DNA of 18,560 nucleotides from contig CAZJGI010000065.1 of the NCBI GenBank assembly GCA_964545315.1, positions 1-18,560 of the forward strand, written 5' to 3'. The position numbers were made by a program, and so were the translations under genes. Of this stretch, positions 1 through 7,727 are shown piece by piece (positions within the stretch are counted from its first letter, which is position 1; each line of letters starts with the position of its first letter). The stretch comes from JAAYJR01 sp964545315. Its GTDB lineage: Bacteria > Bacteroidota > Bacteroidia > Bacteroidales > Prolixibacteraceae. Under the pieces are notes generated by a model. The model did not search any database. It was not told the DNA's origin and saw nothing but the letters and a program-made list of their open reading frames with translations.

Positions 1-248
1 GAACCCTTAATATTCATTCCCAAAATTTGCCGGGCGGCTTCCAATACCTCCTCTTTGGCAGATACAAGCTTTACACCTCCGGCCTTACCCCTTCCTCCGG
101 CATGTACCTGAGCCTTGACAACCCTTGGATTACCATCGTCAGGAATTTTTTCATATACCTCTTCGACAGAATGACACAAAATACCGTTAGGGACAGGAAT
201 TCCATATTTTCTGAAGAGGTCCAGGGCCTGATATTCAAATATCTTCAT
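1..248 (-). CDS. sucC: Succinyl-CoA synthetase (ADP-forming) beta subunit, 5' part only
   Basis: The minus strand from the ATG at 246-248 reads MKIFEYQALDLFRKYGIPVP and continues open to the window edge, giving 82 complete codons. The segment KAQVHAGGRGKAGGVK (about residues 45-60) is the signature of the ATP-grasp N-terminal domain of SucC. In the family this subunit binds nucleotide and, with SucD, interconverts succinyl-CoA and succinate plus CoA with substrate-level phosphorylation in the TCA cycle. The start matches the usual SucC N-terminus, with about four residues before EYQA. The remaining roughly 300 residues and any sucD lie outside the window. The gene is divergent from kdsD. No good TAnnTTTG element was found on its side of the intergenic region, so its promoter is unassigned. 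Confidence 0.95.
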   Translation of the reverse strand, partial: MKIFEYQALDLFRKYGIPVPNGILCHSVEEVYEKIPDDGNPRVVKAQVHAGGRGKAGGVKLVSAKEEVLEAARQILGMNIKG

Positions 249-368
249 ACACTTAATACTTTTTTTACAAATAATTCTTAAAAGTATCAAACATTTAACA
301 ATAGATGTTGCTTTAATAAGTGGAAATTTATTGATATTATATTTATATATCTATAAAACACTTAATTT

Positions 369-383
369 CAGACTCATAGTCTG
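369..383. repeat. Short perfect inverted repeat, possible operator
   Basis: CAGACT-CAT-AGTCTG is a 6-bp perfect dyad with a 3-base centre. It lies about 120 bases upstream of the sucC start and about 215 bases upstream of kdsD. It may be a protein-binding site, but a dyad of this size can also occur by chance. Confidence 0.35.
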
Positions 384-474
384 TTAAATTTTTTCAAAAA
401 TTACATTTAGTGTACTTTTCTGACAAGGATCATAAAAAGAACTTTTCACAGATGACAGTCCTGGATCATCAAGG

Positions 475-494
475 TGTCAGATATCAATCTGACA
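475..494. repeat. Perfect 8-bp inverted repeat, possible operator or hairpin
   Basis: TGTCAGAT-ATCA-ATCTGACA is a perfect 8-bp dyad with a 4-base loop. It lies about 56 bases upstream of the proposed kdsD -33 element. No T-run follows directly on either strand, so it is not an intrinsic terminator. An operator for the kdsD promoter or the sucC leader is the simplest reading. No regulator can be named. Confidence 0.45.
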
Positions 495-549
495 ACCGGC
501 TCATATTGTAACTTTTTTTTAAATAGATCAGGCCTGAAAATTATTATCG

Positions 550-579
550 TTGCAGGGACAATAAATTGATGTATTTTTG
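550..579 (+). promoter_or_regulatory. Bacteroidota-type promoter for kdsD
   Basis: TATTTTTG at 572-579 matches the Bacteroidota -7 consensus TAnnTTTG. A TTG at 550-552 lies 19 bases upstream and fits the -33 element. Transcription would start near 586, leaving a leader of roughly 12 bases before the ATG at 598. This placement excludes the in-frame TTG at 577 as the start codon. Confidence 0.6.
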
Positions 580-597
580 CAGGACAATTGCACTAAT

Positions 598-1224
598 ATG
601 GAAAATTTGATACGGTCGGTAATTGAGCGTGAAGCTGAAGCAATTAAAAATATTCCTGTAACAGGAGATTTTCAAAAAGCCGTCAACCTTATTTTCAATC
701 ATGTTCATATTAAAAAAGGTAAACTGGTAGCAAGCGGAATGGGAAAAGCAGGACAGATCGCCCTGAATATAGCTACAACATTCAGTTCAACAGGCACACC
801 TGCCGTCTTTTTACATCCAAGTGATTCTCAGCATGGAGACCTGGGAGTGATACAGGAAAGTGACGTACTTCTGCTCATATCCAATTCAGGTAAAACAAGG
901 GAAATATTAGAGCTTGTAGATTTGGCAAAAAACCTCTATAACGAACTTCCCCTGATAGTAATATCCGGTAACAACGAAAGTATTCTTGCAAAAAATTCTG
1001 ATGTTTTTCTTTTTACCGGAAATCCCGGTGAGGTATGTCCACTGGGACTTACACCAACTACCTCCACGACTGTTATGACGGTTATAGGCGATGCATTGGT
1101 TGTAGCAATGATGACTAAAATCGGATTTACATGTAGTGATTATTCAAAAAGACATCACGGAGGCTATCTTGGCGATAAATCAAGAATGCAAGCTGCAAGA
1201 TCAGCAAACGATAATCCAATATGA
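598..1224 (+). CDS. kdsD: D-arabinose-5-phosphate isomerase, SIS domain only (KdsD/KpsF family)
   Basis: This 208-residue protein is a single sugar-isomerase (SIS) domain. SGMGKAG (47-53), HPSDSQHGDLG (73-83) and SNSGKT (95-100) line the phosphosugar site. The family's HPGG motif appears as HHGG (186-189), where the first His corresponds to a catalytic His. The family converts ribulose 5-phosphate to arabinose 5-phosphate, the first step towards Kdo for lipopolysaccharide. E. coli KdsD has about 328 residues with two C-terminal CBS domains. These are absent here, as in the known single-domain Bacteroides fragilis homologue. ATG at 598 was chosen because the promoter -7 element overlaps the alternative TTG at 577. 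The stop overlaps the next start (ATGA), so the two genes are probably translationally coupled. Confidence 0.85.
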   Translation: MENLIRSVIEREAEAIKNIPVTGDFQKAVNLIFNHVHIKKGKLVASGMGKAGQIALNIATTFSSTGTPAVFLHPSDSQHGDLGVIQESDVLLLISNSGKTREILELVDLAKNLYNELPLIVISGNNESILAKNSDVFLFTGNPGEVCPLGLTPTTSTTVMTVIGDALVVAMMTKIGFTCSDYSKRHHGGYLGDKSRMQAARSANDNPI

Positions 1225-1763
1225 GAATTATAAAACAAAACACGACAGGGCTTATTATTGATATCCAGGAAAAATTATTTCCTGTGATGTGGAAAAAGAA
1301 AAAACTACTTAAAAACTGCCAAATACTTATTAAGGGATTGACAGAACTACAAGTCCCGTTAATATTAACACAGCAATATACAAAAGGCCTGGGAAATACT
1401 ATACTTGAAATTCAGTCTCTGATTCCTTCGCTTCAATATATTGAAAAACGTGAATTCAGTTGCTGTGATGAGCCTTCGGTAATTGAAAAACTAAAAGAAT
1501 TAAATAAAGAGTATGTCATTATTTGTGGGATTGAATCACACGTTTGTGTATTGCAAACAGCCATCGACCTAAAATATGCAGGATATACACCTGTTATTGT
1601 TATGGATTGTGTCTCCTCCCGAAAATCATTAAGTATAGAACTGGCAAAGGAAAGATTCCGGTTTGAAAATATAATGATGACCTCAGCAGAATCAATACTT
1701 TTTGAACTTACCCGTTCCTCTGCCGCATCAGAATTCAAAGCAATTTCAGGAATTGTCAAATAG
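1221..1763 (+). CDS. Isochorismatase-like cysteine hydrolase (YcaC-type)
   Basis: This 180-residue protein has the size and fold signature of the isochorismatase-like superfamily. The catalytic triad is visible as Asp14 (LIIDIQ), Lys76 (YIEKREFS) and Cys109 (GIESHVCVLQTA), with a Gly-Ile-Glu-Ser-His element just before the Cys. Small members of this family hydrolyse amides or similar C-N bonds. They include YcaC-like enzymes of unknown substrate, nicotinamidases and true isochorismatases. The substrate cannot be read from the sequence, and nothing nearby suggests siderophore synthesis. The start overlaps the kdsD stop by four bases, so the two are very likely one transcript. A functional link to Kdo or sugar-phosphate metabolism is only implied by the coupling. 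Confidence 0.85.
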   Translation: MRIIKQNTTGLIIDIQEKLFPVMWKKKKLLKNCQILIKGLTELQVPLILTQQYTKGLGNTILEIQSLIPSLQYIEKREFSCCDEPSVIEKLKELNKEYVIICGIESHVCVLQTAIDLKYAGYTPVIVMDCVSSRKSLSIELAKERFRFENIMMTSAESILFELTRSSAASEFKAISGIVK

Positions 1764-1873
1764 GCTGTTCTCTTGTTTGTAATTTGTTGAAAAAGAATTA
1801 ATTGATTTCCATGAGATAAACAAAAAAAACATATAAATTAGAAATTGATTATAAATAATAAAATCACTTGCCA

Positions 1874-3280
1874 ATGAGCGGATTCTTTGGATCTATCGAA
1901 AAAACTGACAGTGTTTCAAATGTATTTTACGGCACAGATTACCATTCACATCTGGGCACAAAAAGAGCAGGATTAGCATTTTACAATCCTCAGGACGGTT
2001 TTCAAAGGGCAATTCACAGCCTTGAGGATGGATACTTCAGAACAAAATTTGAAAATGACCTGGTCAATTTCAAAGGGAACAGCGGTATTGGGGTCATCAG
2101 TGACACTGAAGCCCAACCAATAGTTGCCAATTCTCATCTGGGAAAATTTGCTATTGCAACCGTAAGCAAAATTGTCAATGCCGATGAGCTGGAGGAATAC
2201 TTTCTCAATAATCACAGAACATTTTCGGAGACAAGCCAGGGAAGTGTTAATCCGACGGAACTTGTCGCCATGCTAATTGCAGACGATGAAAATTTTGTTT
2301 CAGGTATAGAGAATGCTTTCAATAAAATCAAAGGGTCATGTTCAATTCTTATTTTGACTGAAAAAGAGATAATAGCAGCCAGGGACAAGCTCGGACGTAC
2401 TCCTGTTGTTATTGGAAAAAACCGGAATGGCATAGCCATTGCGTCTGAAAGCTGTGCTTTTGCTAACCTTGGATATGAAATTGACAAATACCTGGGACCC
2501 GGAGAAATAGTCAGAATTACAGCTGACGGGTATGAACAGATCAGAAAGCCAAATGATCAAATGCAGATATGTGCATTCCTTTGGGTATATTATGGATACC
2601 CTCCCTCATACTACGAAGGTATCAATGTTGACGAAACGAGGTACCGGTGTGGTGCTGCACTGGCAAAAAAAGATATGGTCGAAGCAGATTTTGTTGCCGG
2701 CATCCCGGATTCAGGGCTGGGCCATGCAATCGGGTATAGTAATGAACGAAAAATTCCTTACATGCGACCCTATGCAAAATATACCCCAACATGGCCTCGT
2801 AGTTTTATGCCACAAAACCAGGTGACAAGGGACCTGGTTGCTAAGATGAAACTCATTCCAAATCCTGCGATAATAAAGGGTAAACGTGGTATATTCCTTG
2901 ACGATTCCATTGTGAGGGGAACTCAGTTAAAAGATAATACACGTGATCTTTATAATGAAGGCATAAAGGAGGTGCATATGCGTATTGCCTGTCCACCCTT
3001 AACATATCCATGTGATTTTCTCAATTTCTCCCGATCAAGAAAAACCCTGGAACTGGCAACAAGAAAGGCAATTAACCAACTGGAAGGTTCTGAGAATGTA
3101 GATATGAAAAATTATTCAACCCCTGATTCAACGGATTACACGGCAATGGTTGAACGAATACGTAAAAATCTCGGACTTACAACACTCCAGTATCAAAATC
3201 TGAACGATCTGATTGAAGCTATTGGTTTACCTAAAGAAAAAGTTTGTACTCACTGCTGGGATGGGAGCAGTTACTTTTAG
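1874..3280 (+). CDS. PurF-like amidophosphoribosyltransferase family protein, glutaminase site degenerate
   Basis: This 468-residue protein aligns along its length with glutamine PRPP amidotransferase, the first enzyme of purine synthesis. The C-terminal phosphoribosyltransferase half is intact: IFLDDSIVRGT (340-350) is the PRPP loop, and GIPDSGLGHAIGY (276-288) precedes it. Cys233, Cys380, Cys458 and Cys461 sit where Bacillus PurF binds its [4Fe-4S] cluster. The N-terminal glutaminase half looks inactive. The protein begins Met-Ser-Gly-Phe-Phe-Gly, where active enzymes expose an N-terminal Cys. The family's AHNGNLTN segment is ATVSKIVN (95-102), and the usual Arg and Asp positions are also changed. 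ATG at 1874 was preferred over the TTG at 1868 because MSGFFG gives the normal family N-terminus. It may be an ammonia-using or regulatory paralogue of a second PurF elsewhere. Confidence 0.8.
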   Translation: MSGFFGSIEKTDSVSNVFYGTDYHSHLGTKRAGLAFYNPQDGFQRAIHSLEDGYFRTKFENDLVNFKGNSGIGVISDTEAQPIVANSHLGKFAIATVSKIVNADELEEYFLNNHRTFSETSQGSVNPTELVAMLIADDENFVSGIENAFNKIKGSCSILILTEKEIIAARDKLGRTPVVIGKNRNGIAIASESCAFANLGYEIDKYLGPGEIVRITADGYEQIRKPNDQMQICAFLWVYYGYPPSYYEGINVDETRYRCGAALAKKDMVEADFVAGIPDSGLGHAIGYSNERKIPYMRPYAKYTPTWPRSFMPQNQVTRDLVAKMKLIPNPAIIKGKRGIFLDDSIVRGTQLKDNTRDLYNEGIKEVHMRIACPPLTYPCDFLNFSRSRKTLELATRKAINQLEGSENVDMKNYSTPDSTDYTAMVERIRKNLGLTTLQYQNLNDLIEAIGLPKEKVCTHCWDGSSYF

Positions 3281-3407
3281 TTGTTGATCTGAGATATTCA
3301 TAATAAATTTTTAAAATGAAATGATTTTCTTATTTGATGCAGGTATAATCCGGTAGTTAAAAAGGACAATGCCTGTATTAATTCAATAAATAAAAATCCA
3401 CCAGGGA

Positions 3408-4166
3408 ATGATTAAAATATGCGCTATTGCATCGGGAAGCAACGGGAACTGTTATTACATCGGAAATGATAACGACGCAGTTGTAGTGGATGCAGGTATT
3501 TCGTGCAAACAAATTATTAAACGCATAATAGAAAAAAAACTAAGGCCTGAAATTATTAAAGGGATTTTTATATCTCATGAACACAGTGATCATATCAGGG
3601 GTGCAAGAGTCCTGGCAAAAAAACTTAACTGTCCGGTTTATATAACTGCAAAGACATATAAAGCTACATACAGAAACCTCCAGCCGGATTATCCAAAGTT
3701 TTTTACTCCAGGTGACAATATACAAATAGGGGCATTCACAGTTTACCCTTTCCTCAAAAATCACGATGCCTCTGAACCATGTTCATTCAGGATTGAAGGT
3801 GATGGTAAAAATATCGGGGTCTTTACTGATATAGGAGAACCATGCATCAATGTAGAAAAGCACCTGGCGATTTGTGATGCTGTTTTTCTGGAGTCAAATT
3901 ATGATGAAAAAATGTTGCAGGAAGGGCCATATCCATATATTTTAAAAAAGCGTATTGCTTCTTCAACAGGCCATCTCTCTAATATTCAGGCCTTAAAACT
4001 GCTTAGTGAAACTGCAGGTGGTAAACTGAAGTGTGTCTTTCTTAGTCATCTGTCCGCAGAAAACAATACACCTCAGATGGCACTTGCAACCTGTCAGTCT
4101 CTTTCATCCAAATTTGAAATAAAACTAACCTCCAGGTCAGGTGCTGCAGATATTTTTACTTTGTGA
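3408..4166 (+). CDS. MBL-fold metallo-hydrolase, YycJ/WalJ-like
   Basis: This 252-residue protein belongs to the metallo-beta-lactamase fold. The N-terminus CAIASGSNGNCYYI (5-18) is typical of the YycJ/WalJ branch. The metal ligands are visible: HEHSDH (57-62), His119-Asp120, Asp141, His189 (TGHLSN) and His214 (LSHLSAENN). YycJ-like proteins have been linked to exonuclease or DNA-repair roles and, in Firmicutes, to the WalRK locus. Which applies here is not known, and no WalRK genes are near. It has no signal peptide, so it is cytoplasmic. It is 127 bases from the PurF-like gene and could be transcribed alone, although no good promoter was seen. Identification of the family is firm, the substrate is not. 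Confidence 0.88.
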   Translation: MIKICAIASGSNGNCYYIGNDNDAVVVDAGISCKQIIKRIIEKKLRPEIIKGIFISHEHSDHIRGARVLAKKLNCPVYITAKTYKATYRNLQPDYPKFFTPGDNIQIGAFTVYPFLKNHDASEPCSFRIEGDGKNIGVFTDIGEPCINVEKHLAICDAVFLESNYDEKMLQEGPYPYILKKRIASSTGHLSNIQALKLLSETAGGKLKCVFLSHLSAENNTPQMALATCQSLSSKFEIKLTSRSGAADIFTL

Positions 4167-4211
4167 TGGAGCTTCACTCCTCTTTCAGACCAGACTCTTT
4201 ACTGAAAAGAT

Positions 4212-4219
4212 TAACTTTG
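4212..4219 (+). promoter_or_regulatory. Candidate -7 element for the flippase operon
   Basis: TAACTTTG matches TAnnTTTG and sits 32 bases before the proposed TTG start at 4244, after the MBL gene ends. No matching -33 TTG lies at 19 bases; only a TTTC at 4182-4185 is near. It would place transcription start near 4226. Confidence 0.4.
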
Positions 4220-4243
4220 TTATAACTTAAGTATAACCATAAA

Positions 4244-5584
4244 TTGTTATTTAAAAAATATACAAATAATATTACAGCGCTCCAACTATTTCAGATGTTC
4301 CGGTACGGCACTCTGATACTCATAAGTATTTTTCTGGCCAAGAGTAATTTAACCACAAACTCGATAGGTGAATATGAGTTTTTTCTGTTCTTTTCTGCCC
4401 TTATAGGATCATTCTGGATAAACGGCCTGATCCAGTCATTCCTTCCCCTCTATAATGACAACAACACATTCAAAACAATAAAAGGGAAGTCACCTGCATT
4501 TTTTAATATATTTTTGCTAATTACATTGTTCAGCCTATTTTCGATTATTCTTGTCGTTATATTTAAGAATCTATTAGCCAAAGCATTGACTACCTCAAAC
4601 ACTTTACCATATTTTAATCTGATACTTTTATACATTTTTTTTAGCAGTCCGGTTTTTATCATCGAATATATATATCTTTTAAAAAACAAGCCAGACTATA
4701 TTCTCAAATATGGATTTATAACATTTTCCCTGCAATTCATTCTGGTATCATTTCCTGTATTATTGGGGGGAAATTTAGAAATGTCACTGAAAGGTCTTAT
4801 ATTAATATCAGTTATAAGGTACCTTTGGTTACTGTTACTAATAAAAAAGTATTCCCTTTTTTATGTATCTCTCAAATTTATTAAAGAACACTTACATTAT
4901 GCCTACCCTTTAATCATAAGCACACTGCTCGGAGGGTCAGCTCATTATGTTGACGGATTACTGGTACTGTCCGGCTTTGACCAGGCTACATTTGCCGTTT
5001 TTAGTTATGGAGCCAGGGAATTCCCTTTAGTTCTGTTAATGGCTAACGCATTGAGTGCTGCAATGATTCCTGAATTCTCCGCCGGGAAAAACCTGGAACC
5101 GGCACTAATGTCATTGAAAAAGAGATCTGCAACATTAATGCACTTACTCTTTCCAGTGACAATTTCATTTTTATTGTTCAGCAAACAATTATACCCTAAA
5201 ATTTTCAATCCCGAATTTTCAGATAGCGCAGGAATTTTCAATATATACCTTTTGCTGATAATAAGCAGGCTGGTTTTTCCACATTCTGTCCTTATAGGAT
5301 TGAAAAAAATGAAAATTATCATGCATGCTTCCCTTGCCGAATTAATTATAAATATAAGTTTAAGTGTCTTATTAATAAGATTTCTCGGAATAGAAGGGGT
5401 TGCAATTGCCACCATCATCGCTTATGCTGCACAAAAAATTATATGGATCGTGTATAACAAAAAAGTCCTCGGAATTTTACCGGGTAATTATATACCATTA
5501 ACTAAATTGACTGTATACTCAGTGATCACAATAATAATTTTTTTATTAGTATATTTCAAGGACAGTATTTTTTCGATTATTTAG
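4244..5584 (+). CDS. Oligosaccharide flippase family protein (Wzx/MOP superfamily)
   Basis: This 446-residue protein is strongly hydrophobic, with about 12-14 predicted membrane helices spread along its length (for example 20-33, 45-69, 86-109, 122-146, 155-175, 184-200, 362-381 and 420-438). The C-terminal pattern LRFLGIEGVAIAT-like (378-390, RFLGIEGVAIAT) is characteristic of polysaccharide transporters that flip lipid-linked sugars across the inner membrane. A TTG start at 4244 is used because an in-frame stop lies at 4223-4225 and the next ATG (4295) would cut into the first helix. That start is moderately certain. The gene is visibly richer in A and T than its neighbours. The methyltransferase gene follows after 19 bases, so the two are probably co-transcribed. 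The sugar carried is unknown, and no glycosyltransferases are nearby. Confidence 0.82.
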   Translation: MLFKKYTNNITALQLFQMFRYGTLILISIFLAKSNLTTNSIGEYEFFLFFSALIGSFWINGLIQSFLPLYNDNNTFKTIKGKSPAFFNIFLLITLFSLFSIILVVIFKNLLAKALTTSNTLPYFNLILLYIFFSSPVFIIEYIYLLKNKPDYILKYGFITFSLQFILVSFPVLLGGNLEMSLKGLILISVIRYLWLLLLIKKYSLFYVSLKFIKEHLHYAYPLIISTLLGGSAHYVDGLLVLSGFDQATFAVFSYGAREFPLVLLMANALSAAMIPEFSAGKNLEPALMSLKKRSATLMHLLFPVTISFLLFSKQLYPKIFNPEFSDSAGIFNIYLLLIISRLVFPHSVLIGLKKMKIIMHASLAELIINISLSVLLIRFLGIEGVAIATIIAYAAQKIIWIVYNKKVLGILPGNYIPLTKLTVYSVITIIIFLLVYFKDSIFSII

Positions 5585-5603
5585 AGGGTTCAATTCAATA
5601 AAA

Positions 5604-6524
5604 ATGATCAACAACGATTTACCGGACATATTAGAATGTATTAATTGCCGGGCAGGGGTATTAAAATTATTTTCTGCGACAAATGAGTTAAAATGCACAA
5701 ATTGCAACGCCAGTTACAGCATCACAGAAGGTGTACCCTCATTTCTCAATAAGAAAGACATGTCAGCACCTGTTGCATCGGAAATACACAGAAAACAAGG
5801 CACTACCTTTGATTATATTGATCATTACCTTAAAGACGCAGTTGAGTATGATTATTTTGCACAACGAGATGATGCAACTGAACATCTTGACAGAAGAGTA
5901 AGAGAATATATATCATCATTCATTAATAAAGAGAAAGGCCTGATACTTGATGCCGGATGCGGTAAAGCATGGGTCTCTGAACTCTTTTGCCCCAAGGGAT
6001 ATAATGTTGTGTCTATGGATATATCCTTAAAAAATACTGTGGAAGCACTGAAAAGACATCCTTTCCCAAACCATTCGGCAATAGCGGCAGATGTTTATAA
6101 CCTGCCTTTCAAAAAGAATACTTTTGATTATATCGTCGCTTCTGAAATAATAGAACATGTTGTATCCCCAAAACTATTTACAGAACATCTGTTCGACATA
6201 TTAAAGCCTGGCGGAATACTATTGATAACAACTCCTTACAAAGAAAAAATAAGCTACTCTTTGTGTATTCATTGTAACAGGCCTACCCCGTTCAATGCCC
6301 ATCTTCATTCATTTGACGAACATACTTTGAAATCATTATATAAAAATGAAGATTTGTATCGATTCAGCCATAAAACATTTGGAAATAAAATTCTTATTAG
6401 TTTAAGGATGCACAGGATATTAAAATATTTTAATTTCCATATCTGGAAGGCTATTGACCGGTTAACGAATCTCATATATAATATTCCTGTAAGAATTTTA
6501 GTAAGGTGGGAAAAAAGTTTATAA
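5604..6524 (+). CDS. Class I SAM-dependent methyltransferase with N-terminal zinc-ribbon (Trm112-like)
   Basis: The 306-residue protein starts with a small zinc-ribbon: Cys12, Cys15, Cys31 and Cys34, followed by ITEGVPSFL, as in Trm112-like/UPF0434 domains. The methyltransferase domain follows: motif I LILDAGCGKAW (113-123), acidic residue Asp139 (VSMDIS), AADVYNLPF (161-169), DYIVASEIIEHV (175-186) and LKPGGILLITTPY (200-212). A further CIHC pair (221-224) occurs in the substrate-side region, which is not part of the core fold. The protein resembles methyltransferases found in cell-surface polysaccharide loci. Its place 19 bases behind a flippase supports a role in methylating a sugar or lipid-linked intermediate, but the acceptor is inferred, not seen. 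It has no signal peptide or clear membrane segment. Confidence 0.82.
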   Translation: MINNDLPDILECINCRAGVLKLFSATNELKCTNCNASYSITEGVPSFLNKKDMSAPVASEIHRKQGTTFDYIDHYLKDAVEYDYFAQRDDATEHLDRRVREYISSFINKEKGLILDAGCGKAWVSELFCPKGYNVVSMDISLKNTVEALKRHPFPNHSAIAADVYNLPFKKNTFDYIVASEIIEHVVSPKLFTEHLFDILKPGGILLITTPYKEKISYSLCIHCNRPTPFNAHLHSFDEHTLKSLYKNEDLYRFSHKTFGNKILISLRMHRILKYFNFHIWKAIDRLTNLIYNIPVRILVRWEKSL

Positions 6525-6535
6525 TAATTTTCCCT

Positions 6536-6543
6536 TATCTTTG
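6536..6543 (+). promoter_or_regulatory. -7 element for the AI-2E family gene
   Basis: TATCTTTG matches TAnnTTTG well and lies 18 bases before the ATG at 6561, just behind the methyltransferase stop. Transcription would begin near 6550, giving a leader of about 11 bases. No convincing -33 TTG lies at the standard distance. The position suggests that the AI-2E gene has its own promoter rather than being the last gene of the flippase operon. Confidence 0.5.
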
Positions 6544-6560
6544 TTTAAAACTGCATATAT

Positions 6561-7697
6561 ATGCGCATTAAAGGAATAACCCGTAACATTCTGCTAATAG
6601 CCGGAGGAATATTTTTAATTTTTCTTATCTGGTATTTCAGTGCAATAGTTACCTATATACTTATTTCAGTTGTGCTGGCCTTTTTGGGAAGGCCTTTGGT
6701 TAATTGGTTGTCAATGCTGCATTTCAAAAGAATTCATATTCCCAAGGGTATTGCAGCGCTGATTGCGCTTATTGCAATCTGGGCGATAATTTATACTTTC
6801 TTCCGCTTTATGATACCTCTGCTTATATCTGAGTTGGAAACCCTTTCCCGGATTGATATCGAAGCATTAATAAATTCTATTGAAGAACCTATAATAAAAA
6901 TCCTTAAGTTATCAGGGAATGACAGCCTGGTTGTTGAGAATAAAACTTTCCTGGATGTTCTGACAGATAGAATAACTTCAAAATTTGACCTCACACAGTT
7001 ACCGAATATTTTTGTATATATTGCCGGAACCATTGGTGATCTGTTAATTGGAGCATTTTCAGTTTCGTTCATTACCTTTTTCTTTCTCAAAGAAAAAAAT
7101 ATGTTCAGGGAAGGTATTTTGCTGATTGTTCCAACTGAGTTTGAGACTAAAGTTGCTCACATACTTGATTCTATCTCTTATCTTTTAAGACGGTATTTTA
7201 TTGGAATCATCCTTGAAGTTTTCATGGTAGGATTACTTGATACAATAGGCCTTTCTATTATAGGTATTGAGTTCAACCATGCAGTTATTATTGGTTTTTT
7301 CTGCGGTCTTTTTAACGTTATCCCATATCTTGGGCCCTGGATGGGTGCAATTGTTGGACTTTTAATAGGCGCTGCGCTAAATATCAATGCAAATTTCATG
7401 AGCCAAACCCTTCCTTTACTAGGGCTTATGACTGTTGTATTTTTATCCGTTCAGATAATTGATAATGTACTTTTCCAACCGCTCATCTATTCAAGCAGCG
7501 TAAAAGCTCATCCACTGGAGATATTTCTCGTGATAATGGCTGCAGGAAGCATGGCCGGCGTATTGGGAATGTTCCTGGCTATACCTTCCTATACAATTGT
7601 AAGAGTAGTAGCCAAGGAATTTTTTGATAATATGAAACTTGTTCGGAAACTTACTGAAAACCTTAATAAGCAAAAAGGTGAATTACAAAAAGAGTGA
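6561..7697 (+). CDS. AI-2E family transporter (PerM/YhhT/TqsA-like membrane protein)
   Basis: This 378-residue inner-membrane protein shows the family's layout: two helices near the N-terminus (about 9-26 and 27-46), a third at 62-90, and a hydrophilic segment (about 91-148). A further block of helices follows (151-176, 208-235, 240-272, 284-306 and 318-350). The stretch FNVIPYLGPWMGAIVG (251-266) is a strong signature of the family. TqsA in E. coli exports the autoinducer AI-2, and other members act as sodium-proton antiporters or have unknown roles, so the substrate here is open. The C-terminus is a charged cytoplasmic tail. It converges with the TonB-dependent receptor, with 30 bases between the two stops, and no terminator hairpin is evident there. 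Confidence 0.88.
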   Translation: MRIKGITRNILLIAGGIFLIFLIWYFSAIVTYILISVVLAFLGRPLVNWLSMLHFKRIHIPKGIAALIALIAIWAIIYTFFRFMIPLLISELETLSRIDIEALINSIEEPIIKILKLSGNDSLVVENKTFLDVLTDRITSKFDLTQLPNIFVYIAGTIGDLLIGAFSVSFITFFFLKEKNMFREGILLIVPTEFETKVAHILDSISYLLRRYFIGIILEVFMVGLLDTIGLSIIGIEFNHAVIIGFFCGLFNVIPYLGPWMGAIVGLLIGAALNINANFMSQTLPLLGLMTVVFLSVQIIDNVLFQPLIYSSSVKAHPLEIFLVIMAAGSMAGVLGMFLAIPSYTIVRVVAKEFFDNMKLVRKLTENLNKQKGELQKE

Positions 7698-7727
7698 CCG
7701 GTTATTCAAAATCCTTATTTTTCTATT

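Larger units (their letters stand above)
249..549. other. Divergent intergenic region between sucC and kdsD
   Basis: About 300 AT-rich bases hold no credible gene. A 19-codon frame at 452-511 exists but has no supporting features. Two short perfect inverted repeats (369-383 and 475-494) are listed separately. The word GGATCAT occurs twice (427-433 and 463-469) and TCTGACAA twice (419-426 and 488-495). A run of eight Ts at 513-520 is not directly preceded by a stem, so it is not called a terminator. Confidence 0.6.

Noticed and set aside
27..281. Plus-strand open frame of 84 codons at the window start
   Set aside because: It lies antisense over the sucC 5' end, whose minus-strand translation is an unmistakable SucC N-terminus.
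452..511. Nineteen-codon open frame upstream of kdsD as a leader peptide
   Set aside because: It has no amino-acid run, its end is not followed by a stem with T-run, and the kdsD promoter lies downstream of it.
577..597. TTG start at 577, extending kdsD by seven residues
   Set aside because: The -7 promoter element TATTTTTG (572-579) overlaps it, so transcription should begin downstream of it. ATG at 598 fits family length.
1433..1759. Minus-strand 108-codon open frame
   Set aside because: It is antisense to the isochorismatase-like gene, whose catalytic triad and coupling to kdsD are clear. No family is recognisable in the antisense frame.
4219..4238. Imperfect dyad GTTATA...TATAAC before the flippase
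   Set aside because: It is AT-rich with short arms, and is expected by chance in this composition.
5005..5418. Minus-strand 137-codon open frame inside the flippase gene
   Set aside because: It is a shadow of the flippase frame, has no recognisable domain and no promoter.
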